Part shown: positions 34,076-42,802 of the stretch, piece after piece
Layout: every line of letters begins with the position of its first letter
Position numbering within the stretch: position 1 is the first letter of the stretch
From: Alphaproteobacteria bacterium
Lineage (GTDB): Bacteria; Pseudomonadota; Alphaproteobacteria; DSM-16000; Inquilinaceae
Assembly: GCA_028281925.1 (NCBI GenBank)
Contig: JANQIX010000087.1
Location: forward strand, 1-50,725
Reading direction: 5' to 3'
Length of the DNA: 50,725 nt
The notes under the pieces: model-generated
What the model was told of the DNA's origin: nothing
Database searches by the model: none
Seen by the model: only the letters and a program-made list of their open reading frames with translations
Program-made: the position numbers and the translations under genes

Positions 34076-34669
34076 TCAACGGCCGTCCACCCACGGCAGC
34101 ACGGTAAGGCCGGGCCAGCACTGCTGCCACCGCCGGACCTTCGCGTCATAGCTGGACGCGGTGCCCCGCACCGGGTTGGGGCGAACGATCATGCCGAACA
34201 GGTCGCCAAAGCCGAACGGTGCGTAGACATCGATGCCGTCCCCGGATCCGGGGAAGATGCCGAAGCAACAGACGGGGCTCAGGAAGGTGTCGATCGCGGC
34301 GCGTGATGAGCTGATCGGTGCGCAGTCGATGCCATGCTTCTCAGGGTACCAGAGATGTACGCGCGCCTGGTTGCGAACCTGAATTTCGATGTCCAGATCG
34401 GCGAAGGCTGCCGTACAGCGGCGGATCACGGCATCTTCCGCCTCCCACGACAGGTCGTCCGTGTCGCAATAGAAGATGTCGTAGTCGGCAATGCCGTGTG
34501 TCGGCGGCAACCCGCTGAGCGCATTCCACACGGTCTGGAACAGACAGCCGCTGACCAGGCAGCTGTCCGGCAGCCCCAATCCGGCGAGCCGCTGCAGCAA
34601 TGTCGCATTGAAGGGATTGCCGAAGACGAGCTGCAGGAACCGCTCACGGTTGGCATCGGTCCGGATCAT
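34076..34669 (-). CDS. Nucleotidyltransferase family protein (PF06042 type)
   Basis: The 197-residue protein follows the PF06042 pattern: LVSGCLFQTVWNALSG, then the acidic DYDIFYCDTDDLSWEAED with the metal-binding Asp pair, and a C-terminal PNPVRGTASSYDAKVRRWQQ. Members are predicted nucleotidyltransferases of unknown target. The start at 34669 matches the family length. The frame could also start 48 or 102 bp further upstream, with no clear ribosome site for any choice. It is divergent from the MttB-type gene. Confidence 0.82.
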   Translation of the reverse strand: MIRTDANRERFLQLVFGNPFNATLLQRLAGLGLPDSCLVSGCLFQTVWNALSGLPPTHGIADYDIFYCDTDDLSWEAEDAVIRRCTAAFADLDIEIQVRNQARVHLWYPEKHGIDCAPISSSRAAIDTFLSPVCCFGIFPGSGDGIDVYAPFGFGDLFGMIVRPNPVRGTASSYDAKVRRWQQCWPGLTVLPWVDGR

Positions 34670-34883
34670 GAGGCCGATTTCACGCTCTCCACGGGTTGGC
34701 GCCGCGCCGCGACGGAGTGCCATACCGCAGGGCGTGCAATGCTCATTCGGGGCCTCTCGCGGCTGTAACATGATCGCAATGTCGTATCTGGCGCAGAAAC
34801 GGCCTCTTCAGAGCAAGTGTATACCGCCGCCTGATCAGTACGGTGCCTAGTAGTCTCAATAGGTCGCGGTAAGGCACAAGCCA

Positions 34884-36410
34884 ATGGCACGGCGGGAGCG
34901 GAAGATCAACCGGCAGCAGCGGTCCGCCGGCCTGGCTCAGCGCCCGTTCGCCAAGGTGCGCAACCCCTATCCGTACATGGAGATCCTGTCGTCGGACCAG
35001 ATCGAGGCGATCCATGTCGCCTCGCTGAAGGTCCTACGCGACACAGGCATGAACTTCCTGCTGCCTGAAGCTGTGGAGATCCTGCGCGCGGCCGGCGCCG
35101 ATGTGAACCCGGACGGCGTGCGCGTGCGCTTCGACCCCGCCTTCGTTGAAGAGAAGATCCGCACGGTCCCCAGCCGGTTCGAGCTGCATGCCCGCAACCC
35201 GGCGCACAACGTCACCGTCGGCGACGACTGGACCGTATTCATGCTGATGGGCAGCGCGCCCAATGCCACGGATATCGACAGCGGCCGCCGTACGGGGAAC
35301 TTCGCAGACTATCTGAATTTCATCAGGCTCGGCCAGTCGATCAACATCTGCCACACCATCGGCGGCTATCCGGTGGAGCCGGTGGATCTGCCGGTGACGA
35401 CCCGGCACCTCGACGCCATCGGCGCCATGATCCGGCTTTCCGACAAGGTGCTCTACGGCTACGCGCTGGGCACCGAACGGATGGCCGACGCCATCGAATT
35501 GGCGCGCATCGCCCGTGGCATCGACCACGAGACGCTGCAGCGCGAACCGTCGGTGATGACGGTGGTCAACACCAACTCGCCGCTGCAGCTCGACCGGCCG
35601 ATGCTGCAGGGCATGATCGAGATGGCGCGGCACAACCAGCCGGTGATCCTGACGCCGTTCACCTTGGCCGGGGCCATGGCGCCCATCACCATCGCCGGCG
35701 CGCTCGTCCAGCAGAATGCCGAGGCTCTGGCCGGGATGGTGTTCTCGCAGGTCGTCAATCCGGGCGCGCCGATCATCTATGGCAGCTTCACCTCCAACGT
35801 CGACATGAAGTCGGGCGCGCCGGCCTTCGGCACGCCGGAGTTCGCCCGCTCGCTGTTAGCCAGTGGCCAGCTTGCCCGGCGCTATGGCGTGCCCTGGCGC
35901 GGGTCGAATGTGAACGCCAGCAACGCGGCCGACGAACAGGCGACGTACGAGTCCATGATGTCGATCTGGCCGTGCATGCTGGCGCATTGCAACATGGTCA
36001 AGCATTCCTTCGGCTGGCTGGAAGGCGGCCTGGCCGTGTCCTACGAGAAGGTCATTCTGGACGCGGAGATGCTGCAGATGATGGCGGCATTCTTCGAGCC
36101 CATCGAAACGGACGCGGACTCCCTGGCCATTGAGGCGATCGATCAGGTCGGCCCCGGCAACCACTTCTTCCAGAGCCCGCATACCATGTCGCGCTACGAA
36201 AGCGCGTTTTATGCGCCGATCCTGTCCGATTGGCAGAATTTCGAGAACTGGCAGGACGCCGGGTCGGTGGAGGCCACGCAGAGGGCCAACCGGATCTGGA
36301 AGAGCCTCTTGGAAACATACGAAGAACCCCCGATCGACCCGGCAATCCTCGCAGAAGTCGATGCGTTCATTGCCCGGCGAAAGGAAGAAGGGGGCGCGCC
36401 ACCACTGTAG
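34884..36410 (+). CDS. MttB-family (non-pyrrolysine) corrinoid methyltransferase
   Basis: The 508-residue protein belongs to the trimethylamine methyltransferase family, which moves a methyl group from an amine or betaine to a corrinoid protein. The reading frame has no internal amber codon, so it is the pyrrolysine-free branch that includes glycine betaine methyltransferase. Core motifs include GTERMADAIELARIARG, TNSPLQLDRPML and DMKSGAPAFGTPE. It heads a six-gene plus-strand cluster with a corrinoid protein, a methyl-tetrahydrofolate methyltransferase and a corrinoid activator, which together make a full demethylation route. The substrate is unknown; betaines, carnitine or other quaternary amines are candidates. 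Confidence 0.9.
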   Translation: MARRERKINRQQRSAGLAQRPFAKVRNPYPYMEILSSDQIEAIHVASLKVLRDTGMNFLLPEAVEILRAAGADVNPDGVRVRFDPAFVEEKIRTVPSRFELHARNPAHNVTVGDDWTVFMLMGSAPNATDIDSGRRTGNFADYLNFIRLGQSINICHTIGGYPVEPVDLPVTTRHLDAIGAMIRLSDKVLYGYALGTERMADAIELARIARGIDHETLQREPSVMTVVNTNSPLQLDRPMLQGMIEMARHNQPVILTPFTLAGAMAPITIAGALVQQNAEALAGMVFSQVVNPGAPIIYGSFTSNVDMKSGAPAFGTPEFARSLLASGQLARRYGVPWRGSNVNASNAADEQATYESMMSIWPCMLAHCNMVKHSFGWLEGGLAVSYEKVILDAEMLQMMAAFFEPIETDADSLAIEAIDQVGPGNHFFQSPHTMSRYESAFYAPILSDWQNFENWQDAGSVEATQRANRIWKSLLETYEEPPIDPAILAEVDAFIARRKEEGGAPPL

Positions 36411-36493
36411 CCGACCGGCGGGGCACCGCCGCCTTTCCGAAGCCCTGCCGGCACGAGCCAGCCGGCACCCATGCAAAGGGGAGCGTAACCGAG

Positions 36494-37201
36494 ATGAGTG
36501 AGGACCAGGAGCTCGACCTGCGCGAGCTGAGTAACGAAGACCTTGTGCAGCAGATGCACGACGACCTCTACGACGGCCTGAAGGACGAGATCGAAGAGGG
36601 CGTGCATATCCTGCTGGAGCGCGGGTGGGCACCGTACCAGATCCTGACCGATGCGCTGGTCGAGGGCATGCGCATCGTCGGCATCGACTTCCGCGACGGC
36701 ATCCTGTTCGTGCCGGAAGTGCTGCTTTCGGCCAACGCGATGAAGGCGGGCATGGCCATCCTGCGCCCGCTTTTGGCCGAAACCGGCGCGCCGAAGATGG
36801 GCAAGATGGTGATTGGCACGGTCAAGGGTGACATCCACGACATCGGCAAGAATCTGGTCGGGATGATGATGGAAGGGGCCGGCTTCGAGGTGGTCGATAT
36901 CGGGATCAACAACCCGGTGGAGAACTATCTGGCCGCGCTGGAGGAGCACAAGCCCGACATCCTGGGCATGTCCGCCCTGCTGACCACGACGATGCCCTAC
37001 ATGAAGGTCGTCATCGACACGCTGAACGAGAAGGGCATCCGCGACAACTACATCGTGCTGGTCGGCGGCGCGCCGCTGAACGAAGAGTTCGGCAAGGCGG
37101 TCGGCGCCGATGCCTATTGCCGGGATGCGGCCATCACGGTTGAGGTTGCCAAGGAGATGATGAAGCGGCGGCACAACAGCCTCGGCTGCGCCGCCGAGTA
37201 G
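36494..37201 (+). CDS. Corrinoid (methylcobamide-binding) protein of the MttC/MtbC type
   Basis: The protein (235 aa) has a helical cap domain (about 10-95) and a Rossmann-like B12 domain carrying the DxHxxG cobalt-ligand motif as GDIHDIGKN, then the GG of LVGGAPL. It shuttles the methyl group between the MttB-type enzyme and the tetrahydrofolate methyltransferase. The ATG has AAGGGGAG upstream; the open frame running through the preceding gene is not coding. It ends with a short tail containing CAAE. Confidence 0.93.
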   Translation: MSEDQELDLRELSNEDLVQQMHDDLYDGLKDEIEEGVHILLERGWAPYQILTDALVEGMRIVGIDFRDGILFVPEVLLSANAMKAGMAILRPLLAETGAPKMGKMVIGTVKGDIHDIGKNLVGMMMEGAGFEVVDIGINNPVENYLAALEEHKPDILGMSALLTTTMPYMKVVIDTLNEKGIRDNYIVLVGGAPLNEEFGKAVGADAYCRDAAITVEVAKEMMKRRHNSLGCAAE

Positions 37202-37209
37202 TCTTCGCG

Positions 37210-37827
37210 ATGACCCTCGATCGCTCCCTCGCCAACGCCGCAGCCGATCGCATCCTGCTGATCGGCTGCGGTGCGTTGGCACGGGAGATCCTGACGCTGA
37301 TCGACCTGAACGGCTGGCGGCATATGGCGCTGCAGTGCCTGCCCGCACAGCTTCACAATACGCCGGACCGGATCCCCGACGCGGTGCGCCAGGCGATCCG
37401 GCAGGGCCGTGAGGGGTTCGACCGCGTGCTGGTGCTCTATGCCGATTGCGGCACCGGGGGACTGTTGGACCGTGTGATCGAGGAAGAAGGGGCGGAGCGG
37501 ATCGACGGCCCCCATTGCTATAGCTTCTTCAGTGGCGTGGAAGCCTTCGCGACGACCGCGGAAACGGAATTCACGGCCTTCTACCTGACCGACTTCCTGG
37601 TGCGCCAGTTCGAGACCATGGTGATCCGCCCGCTGGGGCTGGATCGCCACCCCGAGCTGCGCGACATGTACTTCGCCCATTACGACCGGCTGGTCTATCT
37701 GGCCCAGACCGACGACGCCGATCTGCAAGCACAAGCGAGGTCGGCGGCGGACCGCCTGGGCCTTGCTTATGAGCATCGCTTCACCGGCTACGGCGATCTC
37801 GCCACCTTTCTGGGAAAGGCCGCATGA
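37210..37827 (+). CDS. DUF1638 family protein
   Basis: The 205-residue protein matches DUF1638: RILLIGCGALAREIL at the N-terminus, LPAQLHNTPDRIPDAVR, VLYADCGTGG and HCYSFFSG. The family is repeatedly encoded beside MttB-type methyltransferases and corrinoid proteins in archaea and bacteria, but no activity is known to me. Its conserved Cys and His residues could bind a metal or corrinoid. It lies 8 bp after the corrinoid gene and overlaps the next gene by 4 bp. Confidence 0.87.
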   Translation: MTLDRSLANAAADRILLIGCGALAREILTLIDLNGWRHMALQCLPAQLHNTPDRIPDAVRQAIRQGREGFDRVLVLYADCGTGGLLDRVIEEEGAERIDGPHCYSFFSGVEAFATTAETEFTAFYLTDFLVRQFETMVIRPLGLDRHPELRDMYFAHYDRLVYLAQTDDADLQAQARSAADRLGLAYEHRFTGYGDLATFLGKAA

Positions 37828-38171
37828 CGCGCGAACGCCGCCGCGCCGCCAAGGTCGAAGGTCCTTCGTTGACCGTAGTCTATTGGCGCGACATCCCGGC
37901 CCAGGTGATTGCGAGCGCCGACGGCGCCACGGCGAAGCGCGAACTGAGCGCCCGCTTTCAGGAAGCGATCGACATTTCCGCCATGGTGTCCGGCGGGGAA
38001 GACACAGAAGCCTACCTCGCCGACTGGCGCCGCGGCGCGGCTACGCCCTGTGGCTCCGATATCGAAGCCGAAGCGGGTACGGCGGCAGAAAGCCTTGAAA
38101 GTGAGTACGACGCTGATCGGCTGGCCCAGCTGATCGCCAATGGCGGTCGCGACCGCACTGCCGACACCTAG
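37824..38171 (+). CDS. PF13769 (virulence-factor-like) small protein
   Basis: The 115-residue protein has the PF13769 core (LTVVYWRDIPAQVIAS, ALSARFQEAID-like helix, AYLADWRR). The family takes its name from a CvfC-like domain, but members in this setting have no link to virulence and accompany corrinoid methyltransferase genes. Its start overlaps the DUF1638 stop by ATGA, so both are probably made together. The function is unknown. Confidence 0.83.
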   Translation: MTRERRRAAKVEGPSLTVVYWRDIPAQVIASADGATAKRELSARFQEAIDISAMVSGGEDTEAYLADWRRGAATPCGSDIEAEAGTAAESLESEYDADRLAQLIANGGRDRTADT

Positions 38172-38188
38172 ACAACAACGGACCAGAC

Positions 38189-39109
38189 ATGACGCGCACT
38201 GTCCTCGCCTCGGCCACCAAAGAGGTGGTGATCGGTTTCGACCAACCCTTTTGCGTGATCGGCGAACGCATCAACCCGACCGGCCGCAAGAAGCTGGCCG
38301 AGGCCATGAAGGTTGGCGACTATTCCATGGTTCAGGCCGACGCCCTGGCCCAGGTCGCAGCCGGCGCGACGATGCTGGACGTCAACGCCGGCATTCCCCT
38401 GGCCGACGAGCCGCGGATCCTGGCAGAGACCATCCAGCTCGTGCAGTCACTGGTGGACGTGCCTTTGTCCATCGACAGCTCGATCATCGATGCGCTGGAG
38501 GCCGGGCTTGGCGTCTATCAGGGCCGCCCGCTGGTCAACTCCGTGACCGGGGAGGAGGAGTCGCTGGAACGCGTGCTGCCGCTGGTGAAGAAGCATGACG
38601 CCGCGGTGGTCGCCATCTCCAACGACGAAACCGGCATCTCCGAGGATCCCGAGGTGCGCTACGCCGTTGCCAAGAAGATCGCGGAGCGCGCCGAAGACCA
38701 CGGCATCTCAAGGCAGGATGTCGTCGTCGACCCGCTGGTGATGCCGATCGGCGCCATGGGCACGGCCGGCACCCAGGCGTTCCGACTGATCCGCAAGCTG
38801 CGCGAAGAGCTAAAAGTGAACACGACCTGCGGTGCCTCGAACATCAGTTTCGGGCTCCCGAACCGGCATGTGGTCAACGCTCATTTCCTCTCCATGGCGG
38901 CGTGCGCCGGCATGACCTCGGCCATCATGAACCCGCTGCACAGCGAAGAGATGAACGGCATCCGTGCGGCCAACATGCTGAATGCGCTGGACCCGGACTG
39001 CCGTGCCTGGCTGTCCGCCAACCGCGAAGGCGGTGCCGGCGCGGGCGAAGCGCCGCGCGAAGGCCGCCGCGGCGGGCGCGAGGGACGCAGGCGCGGCGGC
39101 GCGGCCTGA
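38189..39109 (+). CDS. Methyltetrahydrofolate:corrinoid methyltransferase (pterin-binding domain)
   Basis: The 306-residue TIM-barrel protein carries pterin-binding motifs like those of AcsE, MtgA and the MetH folate domain: FCVIGERINPTGRKK, GATMLDVNAG, LSIDSS, NDETG and TTCGASNISFGLPNR. It should accept the methyl group from the corrinoid protein onto tetrahydrofolate, or run in reverse. After about residue 270 it has an unusual Arg/Gly-rich tail (ending EGRRGGREGRRRGGAA). The stop codon lies in the loop of a hairpin terminator. Confidence 0.91.
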   Translation: MTRTVLASATKEVVIGFDQPFCVIGERINPTGRKKLAEAMKVGDYSMVQADALAQVAAGATMLDVNAGIPLADEPRILAETIQLVQSLVDVPLSIDSSIIDALEAGLGVYQGRPLVNSVTGEEESLERVLPLVKKHDAAVVAISNDETGISEDPEVRYAVAKKIAERAEDHGISRQDVVVDPLVMPIGAMGTAGTQAFRLIRKLREELKVNTTCGASNISFGLPNRHVVNAHFLSMAACAGMTSAIMNPLHSEEMNGIRAANMLNALDPDCRAWLSANREGGAGAGEAPREGRRGGREGRRRGGAA

Positions 39110-39122
39110 GGCCGCCTGTTTT
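39101..39122 (+). terminator. Rho-independent terminator after the methyltransferase gene
   Basis: GCGGCC (39101-39106) and GGCCGC (39110-39115) form a 6-bp stem with the TGA stop codon as its 3-nt loop, followed by CTGTTTT. It would end or weaken transcription before the activator gene. Confidence 0.55.
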
Positions 39123-39186
39123 CGTGGCTGTGAGCGGCACGCACCGATTGCCACGAGAAACCAGAGTGTGGAGCGAACACCACGTC

Positions 39187-39259
39187 GTCCCCGCGAAGGC
39201 GGGGACCTCCCGATCTAAGGGCGCGGCCTCTGGTACGAGATGTCCGCCTTCGCGGACAT
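39187..39259. repeat. REP/BIME-like pair of inverted GC-rich hairpins
   Basis: Two 20-bp hairpins face each other: GTCCCCGC-GAAG-GCGGGGAC (39187-39206) and ATGTCCGC-CTTC-GCGGACAT (39240-39259). Each has an 8-bp perfect stem and a 4-nt loop, and the second is roughly the reverse complement of the first, including flanking CGTC/GACG. This is the architecture of REP-type dispersed elements that are common in alphaproteobacterial intergenic regions. Genome-wide copies are expected but cannot be checked here. Confidence 0.6.
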
Positions 39260-39383
39260 GACGAAGTCTGTTCGGGGTCGGTTTCCGTTGGCACCGATCG
39301 CAAGGACACTGATGAACGCCGGCAAGCATGCGATGAAAGCAGCTGAGATGCCTGTCAGAGCCGAACCGGAAAGGCTGCCCTGA

Positions 39384-41408
39384 ATGGCGGACACACCACC
39401 CTCCGGAGACGTCCAGGTCGTCTTCATGCCCAGCGGCCGGCGCGGCCGCTTTGCCGCCGGCACGACCGTACTGGACGCTGCGCGCTCGCTCGGCGTCTAT
39501 ATCGAAAGCGTCTGCGGCGGCCAGGGCCTGTGCGCCCGCTGCCAGGTGGAGGTCGCGGAAGGCGAGTTCGCCAAGCACAAACTGACCAGCCGGGCGGACC
39601 ACCTGACGGGCTATACGGAGATCGAGGCGCGCTGGGCCGACCGCAACCGGCTGAAGACCGGCCGCCGCCTCAGCTGCCGCGCCGGCATGCTGGGCGATCT
39701 GGTAGTCGACGTGCCGGCGGACGCGCAGGTGAACCGCCAGGTGGTGCGCAAGCGGGCTGAAGCCCGGCGCGTCGCCGCCGAGCCTCGCGTGGCGCTCTAC
39801 ACCGTCGGTGTCGCCGAGCCCGACATGCACAAGCCGCAAGGCGACCTGGAGCGGCTCGCGGCGGCTTTGATCGAGCAGCACGGGTTGGCGGAGCCGGTCT
39901 GCGACCCGCGCCTGCTGCTGGACCTACAGCGCACGCTGCGCAACGGCGACTGGCAGGTGACGGCTGCCGTGCTCGACATTTCGCCCCGTCCGCAGATTGT
40001 TGCCCTTTGGCCGGGCGCGCAGCCACGGCTATGGGGTATCGCCGTCGATATCGGATCGACGACGATCGCCGCCCATCTCTGCGATCTTCGCACCGGCCGT
40101 GTGATCGGTTCGGCCGGAATGATGAACCCGCAGATCCGCTTCGGCGAAGACGTGATGAGCCGCGTCTCCTACGTGCAGATGAACGACGGCGCGCATGCCG
40201 AGATGGCCCGCGTCGTGCGCGAGGCTGTCAACGTTCTGATCGTGAAGGTGACGGGCGAAGCCGGCGTGGCGGCCGAGGATGTCGTCGAGGTGGTGATTGT
40301 CGGCAATCCGATCATGCACCACATCTTCCTAGGCCTGGATCCGCAGGAACTGGGCGGCGCGCCGTTCGCGCTCGCCACCGGGTCGGCGCAGGAACTGGCG
40401 GCGCGCGAGCTGGACGTCGCCATCGCGCCGGGCGGGCGGCTCTATGTACTGCCCTGTGTCGCCGGCCATGTGGGCGCCGATACCGCGGCCATGATCCTGG
40501 CCGAAGCCCCGCATAAGGCGGACCCGATCACGCTGCTGATCGATGTGGGCACCAATGCCGAGATCGTGCTGGGTAACCGTGAGCGCCTGTTGGCCGCCAG
40601 CTCCCCCACCGGGCCGGCATTCGAGGGGGCCGAGATCACCTGCGGGCAGCGCGCGGCACCGGGGGCCATCGAGCGCGTGCGCATCGATCCTGAGACGCTG
40701 GAACCGCGGTTCAAGGTGATCGGCTCAGACCTCTGGTCGGACGAGCCGGGGTTCGACACGGAAACGGAGATGCTGGGCGTGACCGGCATCTGCGGCTCCG
40801 GCATCATCGAGGTGATCGGCGAGATGCTGCTGGCCGGCCTGATCGACCGCAACGGCGTGGTTCAGGGTGCAATGGCCGCGCGCACGCCGAGAGTGCAGGC
40901 CGACGGCCGCACGTGGCGTTACCAGCTGCATGACGGCGACCCGCCCGTGCATGTCACACAATCCGACATCCGGGCGATCCAGCTGGCCAAGGCGGCGCTG
41001 AACGCCGGCGCGAAGCTGCTGATGGGCCGCTACGGCATCACCCAGGTCGACCGCATCCGGCTGGCGGGCGCGTTCGGCAGCCATATCGACCCGAAATACG
41101 CCATGCTGCTGGGCATGATCCCCGATTGTGCGCTGGACCAGGTGGAGGCCATCGGCAACGCCGCCGGCACCGGCGCGCGCATCGCGCTGGTCAACCGCAC
41201 CGCGCGGGCGGAGATCGAGCAGGTCGTCCGCCAGATCGAGAAGATCGAAACGGCGGTGGAGCCCGACTTCCAGCGCCATTTCGTCGACGCCATGGCGATC
41301 CCGCACAAGACCGACGGTTATGAGAATCTCGGCCAAGCGGTCGACCTGCCGGCACCGCCGGAGGCGGAAACCGGCGGGCGCCGTCGTGGCCGCCGCCGCG
41401 CCGGTTGA
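39384..41408 (+). CDS. RACo-type reductive activator of corrinoid proteins (2Fe-2S + ASKHA, DUF4445)
   Basis: The protein (674 aa) restores inactive Co(II) corrinoid to Co(I) at the cost of ATP. The N-terminus is a 2Fe-2S ferredoxin domain with Cys ligands in CGGQGLCARC and a further Cys in RLSCRAG (about 96). A linker leads to the ASKHA ATPase region, with the phosphate motif IAVDIGSTTIAAHL, LLIDVGTNAEIVLG, GICGSGIIEVI and GAFGSHIDPKYA. It ends in an Arg/Gly-rich tail (GGRRRGRRRAG), like the methyltransferase upstream. It sits 274 bp after the methyltransferase gene across a terminator and hairpin pair. Confidence 0.92.
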   Translation: MADTPPSGDVQVVFMPSGRRGRFAAGTTVLDAARSLGVYIESVCGGQGLCARCQVEVAEGEFAKHKLTSRADHLTGYTEIEARWADRNRLKTGRRLSCRAGMLGDLVVDVPADAQVNRQVVRKRAEARRVAAEPRVALYTVGVAEPDMHKPQGDLERLAAALIEQHGLAEPVCDPRLLLDLQRTLRNGDWQVTAAVLDISPRPQIVALWPGAQPRLWGIAVDIGSTTIAAHLCDLRTGRVIGSAGMMNPQIRFGEDVMSRVSYVQMNDGAHAEMARVVREAVNVLIVKVTGEAGVAAEDVVEVVIVGNPIMHHIFLGLDPQELGGAPFALATGSAQELAARELDVAIAPGGRLYVLPCVAGHVGADTAAMILAEAPHKADPITLLIDVGTNAEIVLGNRERLLAASSPTGPAFEGAEITCGQRAAPGAIERVRIDPETLEPRFKVIGSDLWSDEPGFDTETEMLGVTGICGSGIIEVIGEMLLAGLIDRNGVVQGAMAARTPRVQADGRTWRYQLHDGDPPVHVTQSDIRAIQLAKAALNAGAKLLMGRYGITQVDRIRLAGAFGSHIDPKYAMLLGMIPDCALDQVEAIGNAAGTGARIALVNRTARAEIEQVVRQIEKIETAVEPDFQRHFVDAMAIPHKTDGYENLGQAVDLPAPPEAETGGRRRGRRRAG

Positions 41409-41411
41409 TCT

Positions 41412-42026
41412 TCAGGCGACGCCCAGGTCTTCCAGCATGATGTCGATGCGGTCGTGGCCCCAGTACTTGCCGCTTTCCGCCACCATGAACGGCACGCCGA
41501 ACACCTGATCCTGTTCGTGCAGCGCGCGCTGGGCGGCGAAGGTCTCGGCGACAGCGTCATCGATCTGGGCTGTCTCAGCCAACGCGGGATCCAGGCCGAC
41601 GACCGTGAGGCAATCCCGAAGTGTCACGAGGTCCGATATATTGTGGCCTTCACCCCAGCGGGCATTCGATACCGTAAGGGCGAACGCCATGCCCCTGCCG
41701 GCCGCATTCGCTGCAACGAAGGTCCGATCGGCGGGCGTGTAATCCACCTCGAATGGCTTGGGCGGTGTGAAGGGCAAGCCGGCGCGTGCCGTCATCCGCA
41801 CGACGTCTTCACGGTAATAGGCAAGCTTGGCCTTGTTTTGCACCGGATCTTCGAACTGCGTGCCAACGGGCGGACCGGTAAATGTGATCAGCTCGGCCGC
41901 TACGCCAGCCTCCGCCAGCTTATGCAGAGCGAGGCGTGAGTACGGGCTGCGGAACGCGAAATAGACGCGGATCTGCGGCAACGGTTGTTCCTCCGGTGGA
42001 CTGGGCGCCCGATCCCTGATCGTCAT
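41412..42026 (-). CDS. DsbA-fold 2-hydroxychromene-2-carboxylate isomerase-like protein
   Basis: The 204-residue protein has the kappa-GST/HCCA isomerase layout: IRVYFAFRSPYSRLAL at the first strand, with Ser in place of the DsbA CxxC, and the C-terminal QDQVFGVPFMVAESGKYWGHDRI typical of the family. Members isomerise aromatic ring-cleavage products with glutathione or act on unknown thiol conjugates. It is convergent with the activator gene, with stops 3 bp apart. No aromatic degradation genes are nearby. Confidence 0.87.
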   Translation of the reverse strand: MTIRDRAPSPPEEQPLPQIRVYFAFRSPYSRLALHKLAEAGVAAELITFTGPPVGTQFEDPVQNKAKLAYYREDVVRMTARAGLPFTPPKPFEVDYTPADRTFVAANAAGRGMAFALTVSNARWGEGHNISDLVTLRDCLTVVGLDPALAETAQIDDAVAETFAAQRALHEQDQVFGVPFMVAESGKYWGHDRIDIMLEDLGVA

Positions 42027-42110
42027 GGATCAGCATAACGCAGCCAGCGCCGGAGTGAACCGAAGCGTGCAGATACGCGTAAACATCGGCGACAATAGAC
42101 AGCATGAAAG

Positions 42111-42776
42111 ATGGGAAAACGCATGTTGCAGCGTGTGACCGCCGTTGTCGGCGCCGCCCTTGTGGCCGGCTGTTCCATGTTCGGGATCCGCTCCGGCACC
42201 GAGCAGCCGACCTATGACGTCGTCGAGCGTATGGGTGAGGATATCGAGATCCGCCGGTACGGGGAGCGGCTGGCCGCCGAGGTGACGGTTGAGGCGGCAG
42301 ACGAGATGGAAGCGCGCAACGCAGCCTTCCGGATCCTTGCCGACTACATCTTCGGCGGCAACCAGGCGGCGGACGAGATCGCCATGACGGCCCCGGTGAG
42401 CGTCGAGCGCACGTCGGAAGAGATCGCCATGACCGCGCCGGTCGAAACGAGCGCGATGGGCAATGGCCAGTATGGCATGCGGTTCTTCCTGCCCGCGTCC
42501 TACAGCGCCGAGACCGTTCCGCAGCCGAACGACCCCCGTGTGCGCATCGTCAGCGTGCCGGAAGAGACGATCGCCGCAATCCGCTATACCGGGTCGCGCG
42601 ACACGGATGAGGTGGGCGATCAGCAGACTCGGCTGCTCGCCATACTGCGCGGGTCTCGGTGGCAACCGGTGGCGTCGCCCGTCTCGTATTTCTACGACCC
42701 GCCCTGGACGATCGCCTTCCTGCGCCGTAACGAGGTCGTGGTCGTGGTCGAGGTCGCCGAGCGGCCCGCGAACTGA
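42111..42776 (+). CDS. SOUL heme-binding family lipoprotein
   Basis: The 221-residue protein begins with a lipoprotein signal (AALVAGC, lipid on Cys about 22) followed by a SOUL domain (YDVVERMGEDIEIRRYGERL, FRILADYIFGGN). The motif EIAMTAPV appears twice, 19 residues apart, the first copy being the usual SOUL AMTAPV site. SOUL proteins bind heme or porphyrin or act in membrane stress; the substrate here is unknown. A good terminator follows the stop. Confidence 0.9.
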   Translation: MGKRMLQRVTAVVGAALVAGCSMFGIRSGTEQPTYDVVERMGEDIEIRRYGERLAAEVTVEAADEMEARNAAFRILADYIFGGNQAADEIAMTAPVSVERTSEEIAMTAPVETSAMGNGQYGMRFFLPASYSAETVPQPNDPRVRIVSVPEETIAAIRYTGSRDTDEVGDQQTRLLAILRGSRWQPVASPVSYFYDPPWTIAFLRRNEVVVVVEVAERPAN

Positions 42777-42802
42777 CGGCTTTCTTTCGTGACGCTTCGT
42801 TA

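Noticed and set aside
34884..36410. Pyrrolysine-containing trimethylamine methyltransferase
   Set aside because: The frame is open for 508 codons without an internal TAG, and no pyl genes are visible, so it is the pyrrolysine-free branch.
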